NCBI GenBank assembly: GCA_005239435.1
Contig: SZNP01000006.1
Span: 124,001 to 188,000, forward strand
From: Halorussus salinisoli
Lineage (GTDB): Archaea; Halobacteriota; Halobacteria; Halobacteriales; Haladaptataceae
Length of the DNA: 64,000 bases
Direction: 5' to 3'
Positions 7,677 through 16,371 of the stretch are shown one piece after another. The stretch's first letter is position 1; the number at the start of each line of letters is the position of its first letter. Both the position numbers and the translations under genes were made by a program. The notes below the pieces were generated by a model. That model searched no databases. It was not told where the DNA came from and saw nothing but the letters and a program-made list of their open reading frames with translations.

Positions 7677-8521
7677 TCCGCGTCACCTCCCTGCGTCCGC
7701 ACGCTGACCGACGGAGCGTCAGGCGTCCCCTCCTCGTCCACACCGGCCTCGCGGCCCGTGAGCGCGAGGAACGCCTCTCGGAACGTGTCGGCGTCGGTGC
7801 GTGTCACGAAGTCGGCGGGCGACCCCTCCGCCACCACGTCGCCGTGGTCGAGGAGCAGTACCGCGTCGGCCTCCTCGGCCCCCGAGAGGTTGTGCGTCGC
7901 CAACAGGACCGCCATCCCGTCGTCGGCGAGGTCCCGAACGACGTCGAAGACGTACTCGGTCATCCGGGGGTCCAAGTCGCCGGTCGGTTCGTCGAGAACG
8001 ACCAGCGGCGGGTCGCCCAGAATCGCCTGTCCCACGCCGAGTAGTCTGATCATTCCGCCAGAGAGGGCGTTTACCCGGCGGTCACTCGCCTCCGAGAGAC
8101 CGACGCGTCCGACGATGGCCGACACGTCCACCTCGCGGTCAAGCAGGTCGGCGTAGAACCGGAGGGTCTCCTCGACGGTGAACGCCGGTCGAAATCGGGG
8201 GCTCTGCGGGAGGTAGCCCACCCGACGGCCGGTCTCTCCCCCGGCAGTCAGGTTCACGCGCCCCTCGTCCGGTTCCAGAAGCCCGAGGAGCGCTCGCAGG
8301 AGCGTCGTCTTCCCCGACCCGTTCGGTCCGACGAGTGCCGTGACCGTTCCGGCCTCGACCGAGAAGCTCAGGTCAGAGAACACGTTCACGTCGTCGAACG
8401 AGTGGCCGAGACCTTCGACTTCGAGAACGTTCGTTCGCTCGTCCGATGCACTCGGTTCGAGCGAGTCACCCGACGCGCCCGACTCGTCGCTCTGCTGTTC
8501 GGTGGAAGTTCGGTGTGTCAT
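7673..8521 (-). CDS. nosF: NosF-like ABC transporter ATPase
   Basis: A 282-residue ABC ATPase. It has Walker A VGPNGSGKTT, Q-loop near GYLPQSPRFR, signature NALSGGM, Walker B LVVLDEPTGDLDP and the switch His in LLATHNLSG. GYLPQSPRFRPAFTVEETLRFYADLL is characteristic of the NosF subgroup. The first 35 residues are Ser/Glu-rich and probably disordered. Its start overlaps the nosD stop and its stop overlaps the nosY start, each by four bases. Confidence 0.88.
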   Translation of the reverse strand: MTHRTSTEQQSDESGASGDSLEPSASDERTNVLEVEGLGHSFDDVNVFSDLSFSVEAGTVTALVGPNGSGKTTLLRALLGLLEPDEGRVNLTAGGETGRRVGYLPQSPRFRPAFTVEETLRFYADLLDREVDVSAIVGRVGLSEASDRRVNALSGGMIRLLGVGQAILGDPPLVVLDEPTGDLDPRMTEYVFDVVRDLADDGMAVLLATHNLSGAEEADAVLLLDHGDVVAEGSPADFVTRTDADTFREAFLALTGREAGVDEEGTPDAPSVSVRTQGGDAE

Positions 8522-10443
8522 CGTCCTCTCGTCTGGTTCGCGTCGGTCACGTTGGCGACGACCGCCGGACGAACCGGGTCGGCCAGCGGTGCCTCGTCCA
8601 CGACGCCCGTGGGCCGAAGTCCGGGGACGACGCCCTGAAGCGCCCGGAGAGCGGTCAACACGGGAGACTCGGCCAGCGTCGTCGCTCCGGACACGTCGTC
8701 CACGCGGCTATCGACCGGGCCGCTCGGTTGGAACGGTCGCTCTATCACGCCGTCGCCGTCGGTGTCGCCGCCGGGGGCGTCGTTCCAGTAGTTCCCCCGA
8801 CCCTCGGCGGTCCAGACCCTGAGCGGGCCGAGAGACGCCGAGACGTACCGGTCGTTGTCCACGAAGTCGTTCGACACGACTCGGTTCGTCGGGATGAGCG
8901 ACGAGGCTCGGAGGCCCACGTCGTTGTTGGCGACGACGTTGCGCTCGTAGATGGTGGTCTGTGAGGGCGATTCGATACCGTAGTGGTTGTTCACGACTAC
9001 GTTTCCGGCGACGTAGGACGCCCGGCCGCCGACGTTGACGCCCGAATAGCTGTCTCGAACCTCGTTGCCGACGACGAGATTTCCGGTCGGGCGCGTCATC
9101 ACGACCACGCCCATGCCGGTCCCCGTCGCGGTGTTGTTCGCCACGAGGGCGTCCGAGGTGTACATCTCGTGGACGCCGAACCGCATCTCGTCCCGGCCGA
9201 CCATCCGGTTGTCCCGGACGACTAATCCGTCGGCGAGGTGGGTGTAGACGCCGTCTCTCCCCCCGGCGAACGTCGAGTCTTGGACGACGACGCGCGAACG
9301 CATCACCATGACGCCCATGAAGCCGTCCTGCCAGTCGTCGCTCCCGTTCACACGCACGTCGTCTACGACCGCGTTCGGACTCCACCGGACGACGACGCCG
9401 TTCGACGGGGTGTCGATGGAGACGTTTCGGACCAGCGACCCGTTGGCCGAGTCGAACGTGACCCCCGCGTCACCGTACCCGTAGCCGAGTTGGACGCGGT
9501 AGTCCCACTGGTCGGCCCGGTCCGTCGAGACGTTCTCGGCCGAGAGCGTCCCGCCGACGCCGGTAATCCGGAGGTCCGTGACTGCCACCCGGGGAGCAGT
9601 CGCCGTCACCACGGTCCCGTTGCCGTCACCCCGGAGGCGCGTCGCGTTTCCGGCACCGCGGAGCGTCAGGGGCTTGTCGATGGTGAGGTTCGCGTCGTAA
9701 CTGCCGGGCGGGACGCGGACGGTGGTGTTCGGCGGCGCGGCCGCCACCGCTCGCGCGAGCGTCTCGGCGTCCTCGCCGACCACGACCGAGACCGGTCTGT
9801 CGAGCAGGCCCCCGGCGTCGGCGACTCGCCGGTGGGCCCACTGGTGTTGGCCGCGAACCTCGCTCTCGAACGCCTCGCGGGTCGCGGCCTCGGTGTCGAA
9901 CGACGTCGCGCGAATCGCGTCCCAGCCACGGACTTCGCCGCCGTGGGCCACAGCGAACTTCTCGGCGGCCGACCGCGAGGAGAAGGGGACGATGGCCTCG
10001 CCTGCCGGGGTTCGCGCTCGACTGCCGACCACGAAGTAGGCCTCCTCGGCGGCCACCCATCCGACGTAGGTCGAGGGGGTGTCCGGAACCCGGAGGTAGT
10101 CGTCGTCGCCGACTTCTAACTGTGCGTCGGCGTAGTCGCTGACGTAGACCGCGTGTGGGACGCCGAACTGGCGGGCGTGGCCCTCGCGGCCGAGTTCGTC
10201 GACCAGCGAGGTGATGCCGTGGTAGCCCACGACGTAGCGATACTGGGAGTAGAACACCTCCGCTCTCGGAATCTCGACGCCGCGCTCGCGGGCCTCAACC
10301 GTCGCGGCGGCCGTCATCCCCATGCCGATGGTGTCGTCGAAGGGGACCGGATCGGGGCGGCACGCGCCCACGTCCACCGCGAACGCGGTGCTACTCACGA
10401 CCAGGAAGGCGAACAGGACCGCGAGGACGTGTTTCGAATTCAT
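8518..10443 (-). CDS. nosD: NosD-like periplasmic beta-helix protein with NosL-like N-terminal domain
   Basis: A 641-residue secreted protein. Residues 1-24 form a signal peptide (KHVLAVLFAFLVVSSTAFAV). Residues about 60-177 resemble the neighbouring NosL: FYSQYRYVVGYHG, VSDYADAQL and IVPFSSRSAAEKFAVAHGGEV line up with NosL's IFYDGD, VTDYSSVDY and FVPFSTQGDAESFADEYGGEV. The NosL copper motif CxxCGM is missing. Residues about 220-600 are right-handed beta-helix repeats (GVHEMYTSDALVANNTATG, GIESPSQTTIYERNVVANN), the NosD fold. I chose the ATG at 10443 because it starts the signal peptide; a GTG at 10458 is also possible. First gene of the nosDFY operon. Confidence 0.88.
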   Translation of the reverse strand: MNSKHVLAVLFAFLVVSSTAFAVDVGACRPDPVPFDDTIGMGMTAAATVEARERGVEIPRAEVFYSQYRYVVGYHGITSLVDELGREGHARQFGVPHAVYVSDYADAQLEVGDDDYLRVPDTPSTYVGWVAAEEAYFVVGSRARTPAGEAIVPFSSRSAAEKFAVAHGGEVRGWDAIRATSFDTEAATREAFESEVRGQHQWAHRRVADAGGLLDRPVSVVVGEDAETLARAVAAAPPNTTVRVPPGSYDANLTIDKPLTLRGAGNATRLRGDGNGTVVTATAPRVAVTDLRITGVGGTLSAENVSTDRADQWDYRVQLGYGYGDAGVTFDSANGSLVRNVSIDTPSNGVVVRWSPNAVVDDVRVNGSDDWQDGFMGVMVMRSRVVVQDSTFAGGRDGVYTHLADGLVVRDNRMVGRDEMRFGVHEMYTSDALVANNTATGTGMGVVVMTRPTGNLVVGNEVRDSYSGVNVGGRASYVAGNVVVNNHYGIESPSQTTIYERNVVANNDVGLRASSLIPTNRVVSNDFVDNDRYVSASLGPLRVWTAEGRGNYWNDAPGGDTDGDGVIERPFQPSGPVDSRVDDVSGATTLAESPVLTALRALQGVVPGLRPTGVVDEAPLADPVRPAVVANVTDANQTRGR

Positions 10444-10585
10444 CTCGTAACGTGTCACCAGCTATCCGCGGGGGCGGGTGCGTCTGACGACCGTAGGCAC
10501 GGCATACCCTTACCCCCTTCTCCCGGTTTCAGTTTCCGGGAACCGGGCGAGGAGGTATGATGGGTCCCGACGAAGTGTACGTAAC
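10444..10585. promoter_or_regulatory. Divergent nosD/nosL promoter region
   Basis: The 142 bases between nosD and nosL must carry both promoters. An inverted repeat (CCCGGTT at 10522-10528, AACCGGG at 10541-10547) lies in the middle and may be a regulator site. No clear TATA box stands out. Confidence 0.4.
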
Positions 10586-11236
10586 ATGTGTTCCCCGGAC
10601 CGAGAGTCCGCTCTTCTGGGCGACGACGCCGAGCGTCGTCGCTGCACGCACGACCACCACCGAGACGCGACCGACGGGCGCAGGCGTTCGGTCCTCCGGG
10701 CGGGCGCGCTCGGGGTCGCGGCGTCACTCGCGGGATGTCTCGGCGGATTGACTGGCGACGACGGCGACGTACCGGACCCGATTTCGGTCGCTGGCGGCCT
10801 CGACTGCGACGCGTGCGGGATGGTCGTCGAGAAGCATCCAGGTCCGAACGGCCAGATTTTCTACGACGGCGACAGTCCCGAGGGCCACGACAATCCGGCG
10901 CGTTTCGACTCGCTGAAGCAGTGTTTCTTCCCCTACAAACTCGAACGCGAGGGGATGGGTTGGAACCTCGACGCAGGCTACGTCACCGACTACTCGTCGG
11001 TGGACTACGACGTTTCGACCCAGGGCGGCACCACGACCATCTCCTCGCACACCGAACCGGAGTCGTTCGCTCGCGCCACGGACCTCCAGTACGTCGTGGA
11101 CAGCGAAGTCGAGGGCGCGATGGGACCCGACTTCGTTCCCTTCTCGACGCAGGGTGACGCCGAGTCGTTCGCCGACGAGTACGGCGGCGAAGTCGTCGCC
11201 TACGGCGACATCGACGAGGGCATCGTCGGGAAGTAG
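10586..11236 (+). CDS. nosL: NosL copper-chaperone lipoprotein
   Basis: A 216-residue protein. Residues 32-51 (RRRSVLRAGALGVAASLAGC) form a Tat-type signal with lipobox LAGC, so it is exported and lipid-anchored at Cys51. Residues 74-79 are CDACGM, the NosL Cu(I)-binding motif. The fold ends with PFSTQGDAESFADEYGG. NosL delivers copper to nitrous oxide reductase. It is divergent from nosDFY. I start at the ATG at 10586; the 31 residues before the signal are unusually long, so a later start cannot be excluded. Confidence 0.88.
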   Translation: MCSPDRESALLGDDAERRRCTHDHHRDATDGRRRSVLRAGALGVAASLAGCLGGLTGDDGDVPDPISVAGGLDCDACGMVVEKHPGPNGQIFYDGDSPEGHDNPARFDSLKQCFFPYKLEREGMGWNLDAGYVTDYSSVDYDVSTQGGTTTISSHTEPESFARATDLQYVVDSEVEGAMGPDFVPFSTQGDAESFADEYGGEVVAYGDIDEGIVGK

Positions 11237-11246
11237 AACCGCGTTC

Positions 11247-11942
11247 TCAGCGCTCGTTCTCGTCGCCGACCTCCACGGCGACCTCGTTCCGGCGCATGAA
11301 CGGCGGCGTCCACGGGTCGTCGTACCGGAGGACCACCGGGCGTCCGTGCGGTTCGGCGTCGCGGGCTTCGAGGGCGTCCCGTAGCTCCCGGAGATTCCGC
11401 TCGACGCGGTCCTCGGTCGCGTACCACGAGAACCGCCGGACCGCGAGTTCACGCGGCGGTTCGACCACGAGTCGGACTCGGGGGTCGGTCGGCGTCGGCG
11501 CTGTCCCGGGCGTGTACTCGGCCGGGAGGTAGAACGCCATGGTGACGCCGGCGTCCTGCGCGCCGGACCCGGCCGTCGTCCGGACCGGTGCGGTCATCGA
11601 CACGCTCTCGCCGTCGGCCAGCGCGGTCCGGACCGGTGCGGTCATCGACGCGTCGGTTCCAGCCGCGTCGGTCGCCACGGGCGCGGTCATCGATAGCTCC
11701 TCGTCGGTCGCGTTCTCGCCGGAGATGTACCGGAAGAGCCGACCGAAGGCGGTGCGCTGGTCGTCGGCCGTCGTCTCCACGAGGACGGTCCGGGGGTACC
11801 GCCGGAGTTCCACGCCGTCGAACGTCTCGATAGTTTCGGCGGACACGCGCTCGGTCGTGCGGTCGACGTAGATGCCCCATCCGACCCACGCCGCGAGCAG
11901 TCCGCCAGCGCCCGCGACCAGTGTCTTGGTTCTATCGCGCAT
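11247..11942 (-). CDS. SOUL-family haem-binding protein
   Basis: A 231-residue protein. An N-terminal hydrophobic helix (residues 7-26) would anchor it in the membrane. ETFDGVELRRYPRTVLVETT followed by AFGRLFRYISGENAT and repeated SMTAPV motifs (three copies) is the SOUL/HBP signature; the C-terminus has the usual FSWYATEDRVERNLRELRDAL-type region. SOUL proteins bind haem or tetrapyrroles. Convergent with nosL, 10 bases between stops. No operon partner. Confidence 0.9.
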   Translation of the reverse strand: MRDRTKTLVAGAGGLLAAWVGWGIYVDRTTERVSAETIETFDGVELRRYPRTVLVETTADDQRTAFGRLFRYISGENATDEELSMTAPVATDAAGTDASMTAPVRTALADGESVSMTAPVRTTAGSGAQDAGVTMAFYLPAEYTPGTAPTPTDPRVRLVVEPPRELAVRRFSWYATEDRVERNLRELRDALEARDAEPHGRPVVLRYDDPWTPPFMRRNEVAVEVGDENER

Positions 11943-12052
11943 GGAGCGAGGACGACGCGAACGGTCAAAAGTTCACTTGCGCCGAGTTCGGACCGACTAG
12001 CGTTTCCACACGAAGCGACTGGCCCGGGGCGTCGGCCCGTGGCACTTCGACG

Positions 12053-12061
12053 TATTTTTAG
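12053..12061 (+). promoter_or_regulatory. TATA-like box of rps6e
   Basis: TATTTTTAG is centred 28 bases before the ATG at 12085, consistent with a leaderless transcript. Confidence 0.55.
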
Positions 12062-12084
12062 GGTGCGTCCCCTTTCTCACCCGT

Positions 12085-12483
12085 ATGGCAGACTTTCAGG
12101 TCGTCGTCGCGGATCCCGAATCCGGGACGACCTACCAGCGCGACGTAGACGGACAAGACGCGAACCGATTCCTCGGCAAGTCCATCGGCGAGGAAGCGGA
12201 CGGCGGCGCAGTCGGTCTCGACGGCTACACGGTCGAGATCACCGGCGGCTCCGACGACGCCGGTCGCCCGATGCGCGGCGATGTCTCCGGACCGAACCTC
12301 AAGGAGGTCCTGCTCGACGGCGGCACGGGCTACAAGCCCTCGCGCGACGGCGAGCGCAAGCGCGTGACCGTGCGCGGCGGAGAGGTCAGCGACGCGACGG
12401 CCCAACTCAACGTCAAAATCAGCGAGCGCGGCGACGAGTCGGTCGAGGACCTCCTCGGCGACGGCGGCGAGGACGAAGAGTAG
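12085..12483 (+). CDS. rps6e: 30S ribosomal protein S6e
   Basis: A 132-residue protein. The family core is clear: [30 protein letters not shown], then [22 protein letters not shown]. It is an archaeal/eukaryotic small-subunit ribosomal protein absent from bacteria. The acidic C-terminal tail is typical of halophiles. Leaderless promoter at 12053-12061. Confidence 0.95.
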   Translation: MADFQVVVADPESGTTYQRDVDGQDANRFLGKSIGEEADGGAVGLDGYTVEITGGSDDAGRPMRGDVSGPNLKEVLLDGGTGYKPSRDGERKRVTVRGGEVSDATAQLNVKISERGDESVEDLLGDGGEDEE

Positions 12484-12540
12484 CGCTCCCGACCACAGCA
12501 GTTTTCTCTCTCACGCTCCTACCGTCGCCCAGCACTCGCT

Positions 12541-12981
12541 ATGGCCGACCGAATCTCCAGCGACCACTCTTCGTTGACGACCGTCCGTGCGACGCTCACG
12601 CGAAGCGGCGGACTCGACCGCCCCAAAATCGAGATTCCGCCGGCGGACGCCGACCGGTTTCCGGACGGCGAACTCGTCCGCGTCGTCGCAGACGACACCG
12701 AGTACCGCGCCCGCATCGAATCGCCGCTGACCGACGACGGCCGCGAGATTCGCGGCCTCTACGAGACGCCCTCGCTCGCGCGCAACCCCGGCGACGCCGA
12801 GAACCACCTCTCGTCGTGGGTCGACGGAACCGGCATCGAGTTCGACCAGTCGGTCCTCGTGGACGTCATCGAGGCGGGATTCAAGTACGGCCTGCGCGAA
12901 CCCGGCGAGCGAGCCTTCTACGAGGCCACTGAGTCGCCCGACGACAGCCTGACGAACATCGCTCAGCAACTCGACGAGTGA
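12541..12981 (+). CDS. Conserved haloarchaeal protein (DUF7112-type)
   Basis: A 146-residue acidic soluble protein. The pattern RPKIEIPPADADRFPDGELVRVV, ETPSLARNPGDAENHL and the C-terminal YGLREPGERAFYEA is one I recall from a conserved haloarchaeal family (DUF7112). The function is not known. It follows rps6e by 57 bases in the same direction. No membrane segment or catalytic motif is visible. Confidence 0.7.
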   Translation: MADRISSDHSSLTTVRATLTRSGGLDRPKIEIPPADADRFPDGELVRVVADDTEYRARIESPLTDDGREIRGLYETPSLARNPGDAENHLSSWVDGTGIEFDQSVLVDVIEAGFKYGLREPGERAFYEATESPDDSLTNIAQQLDE

Positions 12982-13198
12982 GCCGAAAGGAAGAGATATA
13001 ATTTCTAGATGTAGGAAAATATTTTATAACATATAATTTTGTTTCTCGTACCTCGTCGGTGGGCCTCTACCCTTCGGCGCGGCCTCTCCCGTTCGGGCGA
13101 GAGCGAACTCCCGCCGAACCCTACGAGAGCGACCGCGCGTCGCGGGCGTTCCAGCGACGAAGCGAGGATTTTTGCCGGGGGGCCTCACACGTACGCAC
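12982..13198. other. AT-rich intergenic stretch
   Basis: A markedly AT-rich patch at about 12995-13040 (TATAATTTCTAG..ATATTTTATAACATATAATT) contrasts with its surroundings. It probably holds the terminator of the upstream gene. No RNA gene is recognised. Confidence 0.4.
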
Positions 13199-13654
13199 AT
13201 GACCGAGCCGCCGCTCGAAGTTGATACCGTCCTCGTTCCGGTCGATGGGAGCGACGAGTCGGTCGAAGCCGTCGAGTACGCCGCCGTCATCGCCGAGCAG
13301 TACGGCGCTTCGGTCCACGCGATGTACGTTCTCGGCGAGGAACTCGTCCGTGGCATCGAAAGCGGTGCGGTCCCCGAAGAGGACGTACTCTCGGAGACCG
13401 AGACGTTCATGGACGAGGTTCGGGACCTCGCGGCCGACTACGGCGTGACCCTCTCGACCTCGAACGCCTACGGCTTCTCGACCACCAGAAAGACCCAGCA
13501 CCCCGGAAGCGCGGTCCTCGACACCGCGGAGGACATCGACGCCGACTTCCTCGTGATTCCGCGCGAACCCCTCAGCGGGGAGCCCGGCGAAGTATTGGAG
13601 AAGGCCGCCGAGTACGTGCTGTTGTACGCGAGCCAGCCCGTGCTGTCGGTGTGA
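13199..13654 (+). CDS. Universal stress protein (UspA family)
   Basis: A 151-residue Usp-fold protein. DTVLVPVDGSDESVEAVEYA is the canonical first strand and helix. The last strand ends YASQPVLSV. The usual ATP-binding GSxGxG loop is replaced by VIPREPLSGEPGEVLEKAAEYVL, so ATP binding is uncertain. I use the ATG at 13199 since an earlier in-frame codon at 13172 adds only non-conserved residues. Confidence 0.85.
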   Translation: MTEPPLEVDTVLVPVDGSDESVEAVEYAAVIAEQYGASVHAMYVLGEELVRGIESGAVPEEDVLSETETFMDEVRDLAADYGVTLSTSNAYGFSTTRKTQHPGSAVLDTAEDIDADFLVIPREPLSGEPGEVLEKAAEYVLLYASQPVLSV

Positions 13655-13675
13655 GGTCACACCGACTCGTCCGAC

Positions 13676-14197
13676 TCAGAGCCGCAACACCATCTCCAAC
13701 TCGAAGCTCTCGGTGCCGTGGGTCTCGAAGCCCACCGACTCGTAGAGGTTCACGGCGGCGTGGTTCCAGCGTTCGACCGTCAGCCAGACCTTCTCGACGC
13801 CTTTCTCCTGTCCGTGACCCAACAGCGTCCGGATGAGTTCCGAGCCGATACCGGCGCGCTGGTAGTCCTGGTGGACGAAGATAGCGAGTTCGTAGGCGTC
13901 CTCGTCGGGGACCAGCGTGGCGTGGCCGACCGCCCGGTCGTCGTGCCACGCGACCACGTTCAGGCCGTCCAGCAGGTTCTCGAACCAGTCGCGGACCCGC
14001 GACTCGGTGGCTGGCGGGATGCCCTGCGCGCGGTCGGCGGGTTCGAAGTCGGTGTACATCTCCACGATGGCCTCGAACTCCTCGTCGTCGTAGGGTCGAA
14101 TCTCTATCTCCCGTCCCTCCTTGTCGGTGAACGACAGCGGCGGGGTCGGGAACGACCCGGCCTCCTCGTCCGGGTAACTACGCTCGCTTCGACTCAT
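13676..14197 (-). CDS. GNAT-family N-acetyltransferase
   Basis: A 173-residue acetyltransferase. The acetyl-CoA loop is QDYQRAGIGSELI (RxxGxG), after the ELAIFVH strand, and the C-terminal motif B is VNLYESVGFETHGTE. The first 30 residues are a polar lead. The substrate is unknown. Its ATG overlaps the stop of the upstream universal stress gene by four bases, so the two are co-transcribed. Confidence 0.87.
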   Translation of the reverse strand: MSRSERSYPDEEAGSFPTPPLSFTDKEGREIEIRPYDDEEFEAIVEMYTDFEPADRAQGIPPATESRVRDWFENLLDGLNVVAWHDDRAVGHATLVPDEDAYELAIFVHQDYQRAGIGSELIRTLLGHGQEKGVEKVWLTVERWNHAAVNLYESVGFETHGTESFELEMVLRL

Positions 14198-14562
14198 CGG
14201 ACTAGTTTGACGCTGACCGGGGAGTTCAGGAGGACGAACTCCGCGATGTGGCCCAGTTTTATCTTCCCCATCGGACTGCGCTGGCCGCCGCCGAGGACGA
14301 TCTGGTCGAACCCCTCGCGCTCGGCGAGGTCCACGAGTCGGCTTCCGGGGTCGCCCGAGAGGTGTCGGACCTCGGCCGCGAACTCCGCGGTTTCGAGCGC
14401 CTCGAACACCCGCGACTCGATGTCGCTGGTCTCGCGGTCGCTCTCGGGGTTTTCGAGGATAGCTACCGTGAGGTCGTCGCCCGCGGCCGTCGCGCGTTCG
14501 ATGGACCGTTCGAGCGCGCGAAGCGAGTCGTCGCTTCCGCCGATTCCGAGCAGGACGTTCAT
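14194..14562 (-). CDS. Universal stress protein-like
   Basis: A 122-residue Usp-fold protein beginning MNVLLGIGGSDDSLRALERS. It has the conserved LVDLAEREGFDQIVLGGGQRSPMGKIKLGHIAEFVLLNSPVSV ending, which contains a Usp nucleotide loop (GxxxSPxGK-like). The ATG at 14562 starts exactly at the first strand. First gene of a two-gene operon with the acetyltransferase. Confidence 0.83.
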   Translation of the reverse strand: MNVLLGIGGSDDSLRALERSIERATAAGDDLTVAILENPESDRETSDIESRVFEALETAEFAAEVRHLSGDPGSRLVDLAEREGFDQIVLGGGQRSPMGKIKLGHIAEFVLLNSPVSVKLVR

Positions 14563-14659
14563 ACCTCCCCCAACCGCCGCCTCCGACAAAACTATTGTGT
14601 AGCCGCCACGACTACTACCAGACGATACGCTTTTCCACCTCCCACCGCTACCCCGATTC

Positions 14660-15553
14660 ATGGCAGACGACCCATCGCGTCCGCCCGAGAACGACAATCA
14701 GGACGCCGAACAGTCCGCCGACGTGACCTCGGAATCCGACGACGAACCCGCTTTCGACGCTCCGTCCGATATCGACCGAGCCGGAGACGCAGATGCCTCA
14801 GGCGACGCCGACGAGGAGCACGTCGAAGAGGACGACGTGGCGACCGACGACGACGTAGCCACTGACGACGTGACGGCTGGCGAGGACGACGTAGTGGCCG
14901 ACGAAGCCGACGGAGCGACCGACGAGGAGTCGGCAGTCGAGAACGAGGACCCTACCGACGAGCGCGGAGACGCCACCGACGAGCGCGAGGACGTTCCGGC
15001 GGACGTGCAGAAGTACGAGCGGTTCACCAAGATGGACGGCGCGCAGTACGACCGAGTCAACGAGTTCCTGCGCGACCGGACGTACATCACCGCCCGCGAG
15101 TGGGCCATCGCCCGACTCTGCGCCGACTTCCGGACCGAGACCGGCGTCGAGATGACGAAAATCGGCGAGAACCTGCCCGAACTCGTCCCCTTCATGACCG
15201 ACACCTACACCCCGCAGGCGGTCAATCAGGCCCGGAGTTCCTTCGAGAACAAGGTCCGACAGGCGGGCGCGACCTTCCTCTACGGTGCGATGTCGGGCTT
15301 CTTCACGGCCGAGGAGCTAGACGACATGATGTACGAAGTGACCGAGGTGGCCAAGTTCCTGCTCGAAGTCGAGGGCGTGGACCTCTCGGTCGACGAGGAG
15401 TTGGAGGCCGAGGACCGCATCTCGGGCGTGATGCGCGAGGTTCGGTCGGCCAGCGAGCAGTTGCGCCACGGCGAAATGGAGTGTCCCAACTGCGGCCACG
15501 AGATGGAAGCCTCGGAGGCCGAGACGGTCGATACCGCCGAGGGCGACGACTGA
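14660..15553 (+). CDS. Conserved haloarchaeal protein (DUF5806-type)
   Basis: A 297-residue protein in two parts. Residues 1-115 are extremely acidic and low in complexity (DDVATDDDVATDDV) and surely disordered. Residues about 117-270 are the conserved domain: KYERFTKMDGAQYDRVNEFL, ITAREWAIARLCADFRTETGVEMTKIGENLPELVPFM, FFTAEELDDMMYEVTEVAKFLLEVEGVDL. I recall this as DUF5806. A CPNCGHEM half zinc knuckle sits near the end. The helical character may suit a nucleic-acid-associated role, which is inference. Confidence 0.75.
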   Translation: MADDPSRPPENDNQDAEQSADVTSESDDEPAFDAPSDIDRAGDADASGDADEEHVEEDDVATDDDVATDDVTAGEDDVVADEADGATDEESAVENEDPTDERGDATDEREDVPADVQKYERFTKMDGAQYDRVNEFLRDRTYITAREWAIARLCADFRTETGVEMTKIGENLPELVPFMTDTYTPQAVNQARSSFENKVRQAGATFLYGAMSGFFTAEELDDMMYEVTEVAKFLLEVEGVDLSVDEELEAEDRISGVMREVRSASEQLRHGEMECPNCGHEMEASEAETVDTAEGDD

Positions 15554-15637
15554 CGCGGGTTCGGTCGCGCCACTTCTCTTCCTCGTACGCTTCGCTCCCG
15601 GCGACGAACTCGGCAACGGCCAGCGACGAATCGACGC

Positions 15638-16261
15638 TCAGTCGGCGTCCTCGTCGCCCTCGTCGGACGGCGGCCCGAAGTTCTCCGGTTCCTCGTGGGT
15701 GAACTCTATCTGCTCGTCGGTCAGCGTCCGGACGTAGGTTCGCATCTCTCCGGCGCTCCGGGCGGCTTTCAGCATCGCTTGAGCGTTCTGGGCGTCGTAG
15801 TAGGCGGGGTAGAGGACGGCGATTTCGCGGTCGCGGTCCTCCATGGCGACCACGAACAGCACCAGTCTGTCGGCCATCGCTCGGAACACCTCGTAGGCGT
15901 CGAACGAGGCCTCGTCCTCTAGCAGGGCTTCGAGTTGCTCGAACTCGTCGTTCGGTGCCAGCACGTCGAGACCGAATCGCTCGTCGCCGTCGCCGGGCAC
16001 GAGGACGGTCACGTCGCCGGGGTGGAGTTGGAGGGTGTCCCACCCGTCGGCCTCGTACTCGCCGGCAGTCGCCTCCATGTCGGCGATGATGTCGTCCCAG
16101 AACTCCGCCGCCCGGAGGTGCGTGCCGGGGATTTCCCCCGCCTGCTCGAACGCGGCGGCCGGGTCCTCCTCGGCCATCTCTTCGAGTTCCGCTTCGTCTA
16201 CGTCGTCCGGAATCGTCTCGTCGTCCACCAACTCGTCGCGCTCCTCGGCGTCCTCGCTCAT
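15638..16261 (-). CDS. Conserved haloarchaeal protein (DUF7529-type)
   Basis: A 207-residue acidic soluble protein. It has an acidic 45-residue head, then FWDDIIADMEATAGEYEADGWDTLQLHPGDVTVL and a mixed alpha/beta core including DRLVLFVVAMEDRDREIAVLYPAYYD. I recall similar haloarchaeal proteins (DUF7529) but no function. Convergent with the gene at 14660. Confidence 0.65.
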   Translation of the reverse strand: MSEDAEERDELVDDETIPDDVDEAELEEMAEEDPAAAFEQAGEIPGTHLRAAEFWDDIIADMEATAGEYEADGWDTLQLHPGDVTVLVPGDGDERFGLDVLAPNDEFEQLEALLEDEASFDAYEVFRAMADRLVLFVVAMEDRDREIAVLYPAYYDAQNAQAMLKAARSAGEMRTYVRTLTDEQIEFTHEEPENFGPPSDEGDEDAD

Positions 16262-16371
16262 GGTTTCGAACGCGACTTTCCGGGGTAAAAGTCTTGGTAC
16301 TCGGGTTCACGGAGACGTTTGGAAGCGCGGAAGTCGTCGGTGAGAGCGGTTCGGGGTCGTATCCGCGTCTC

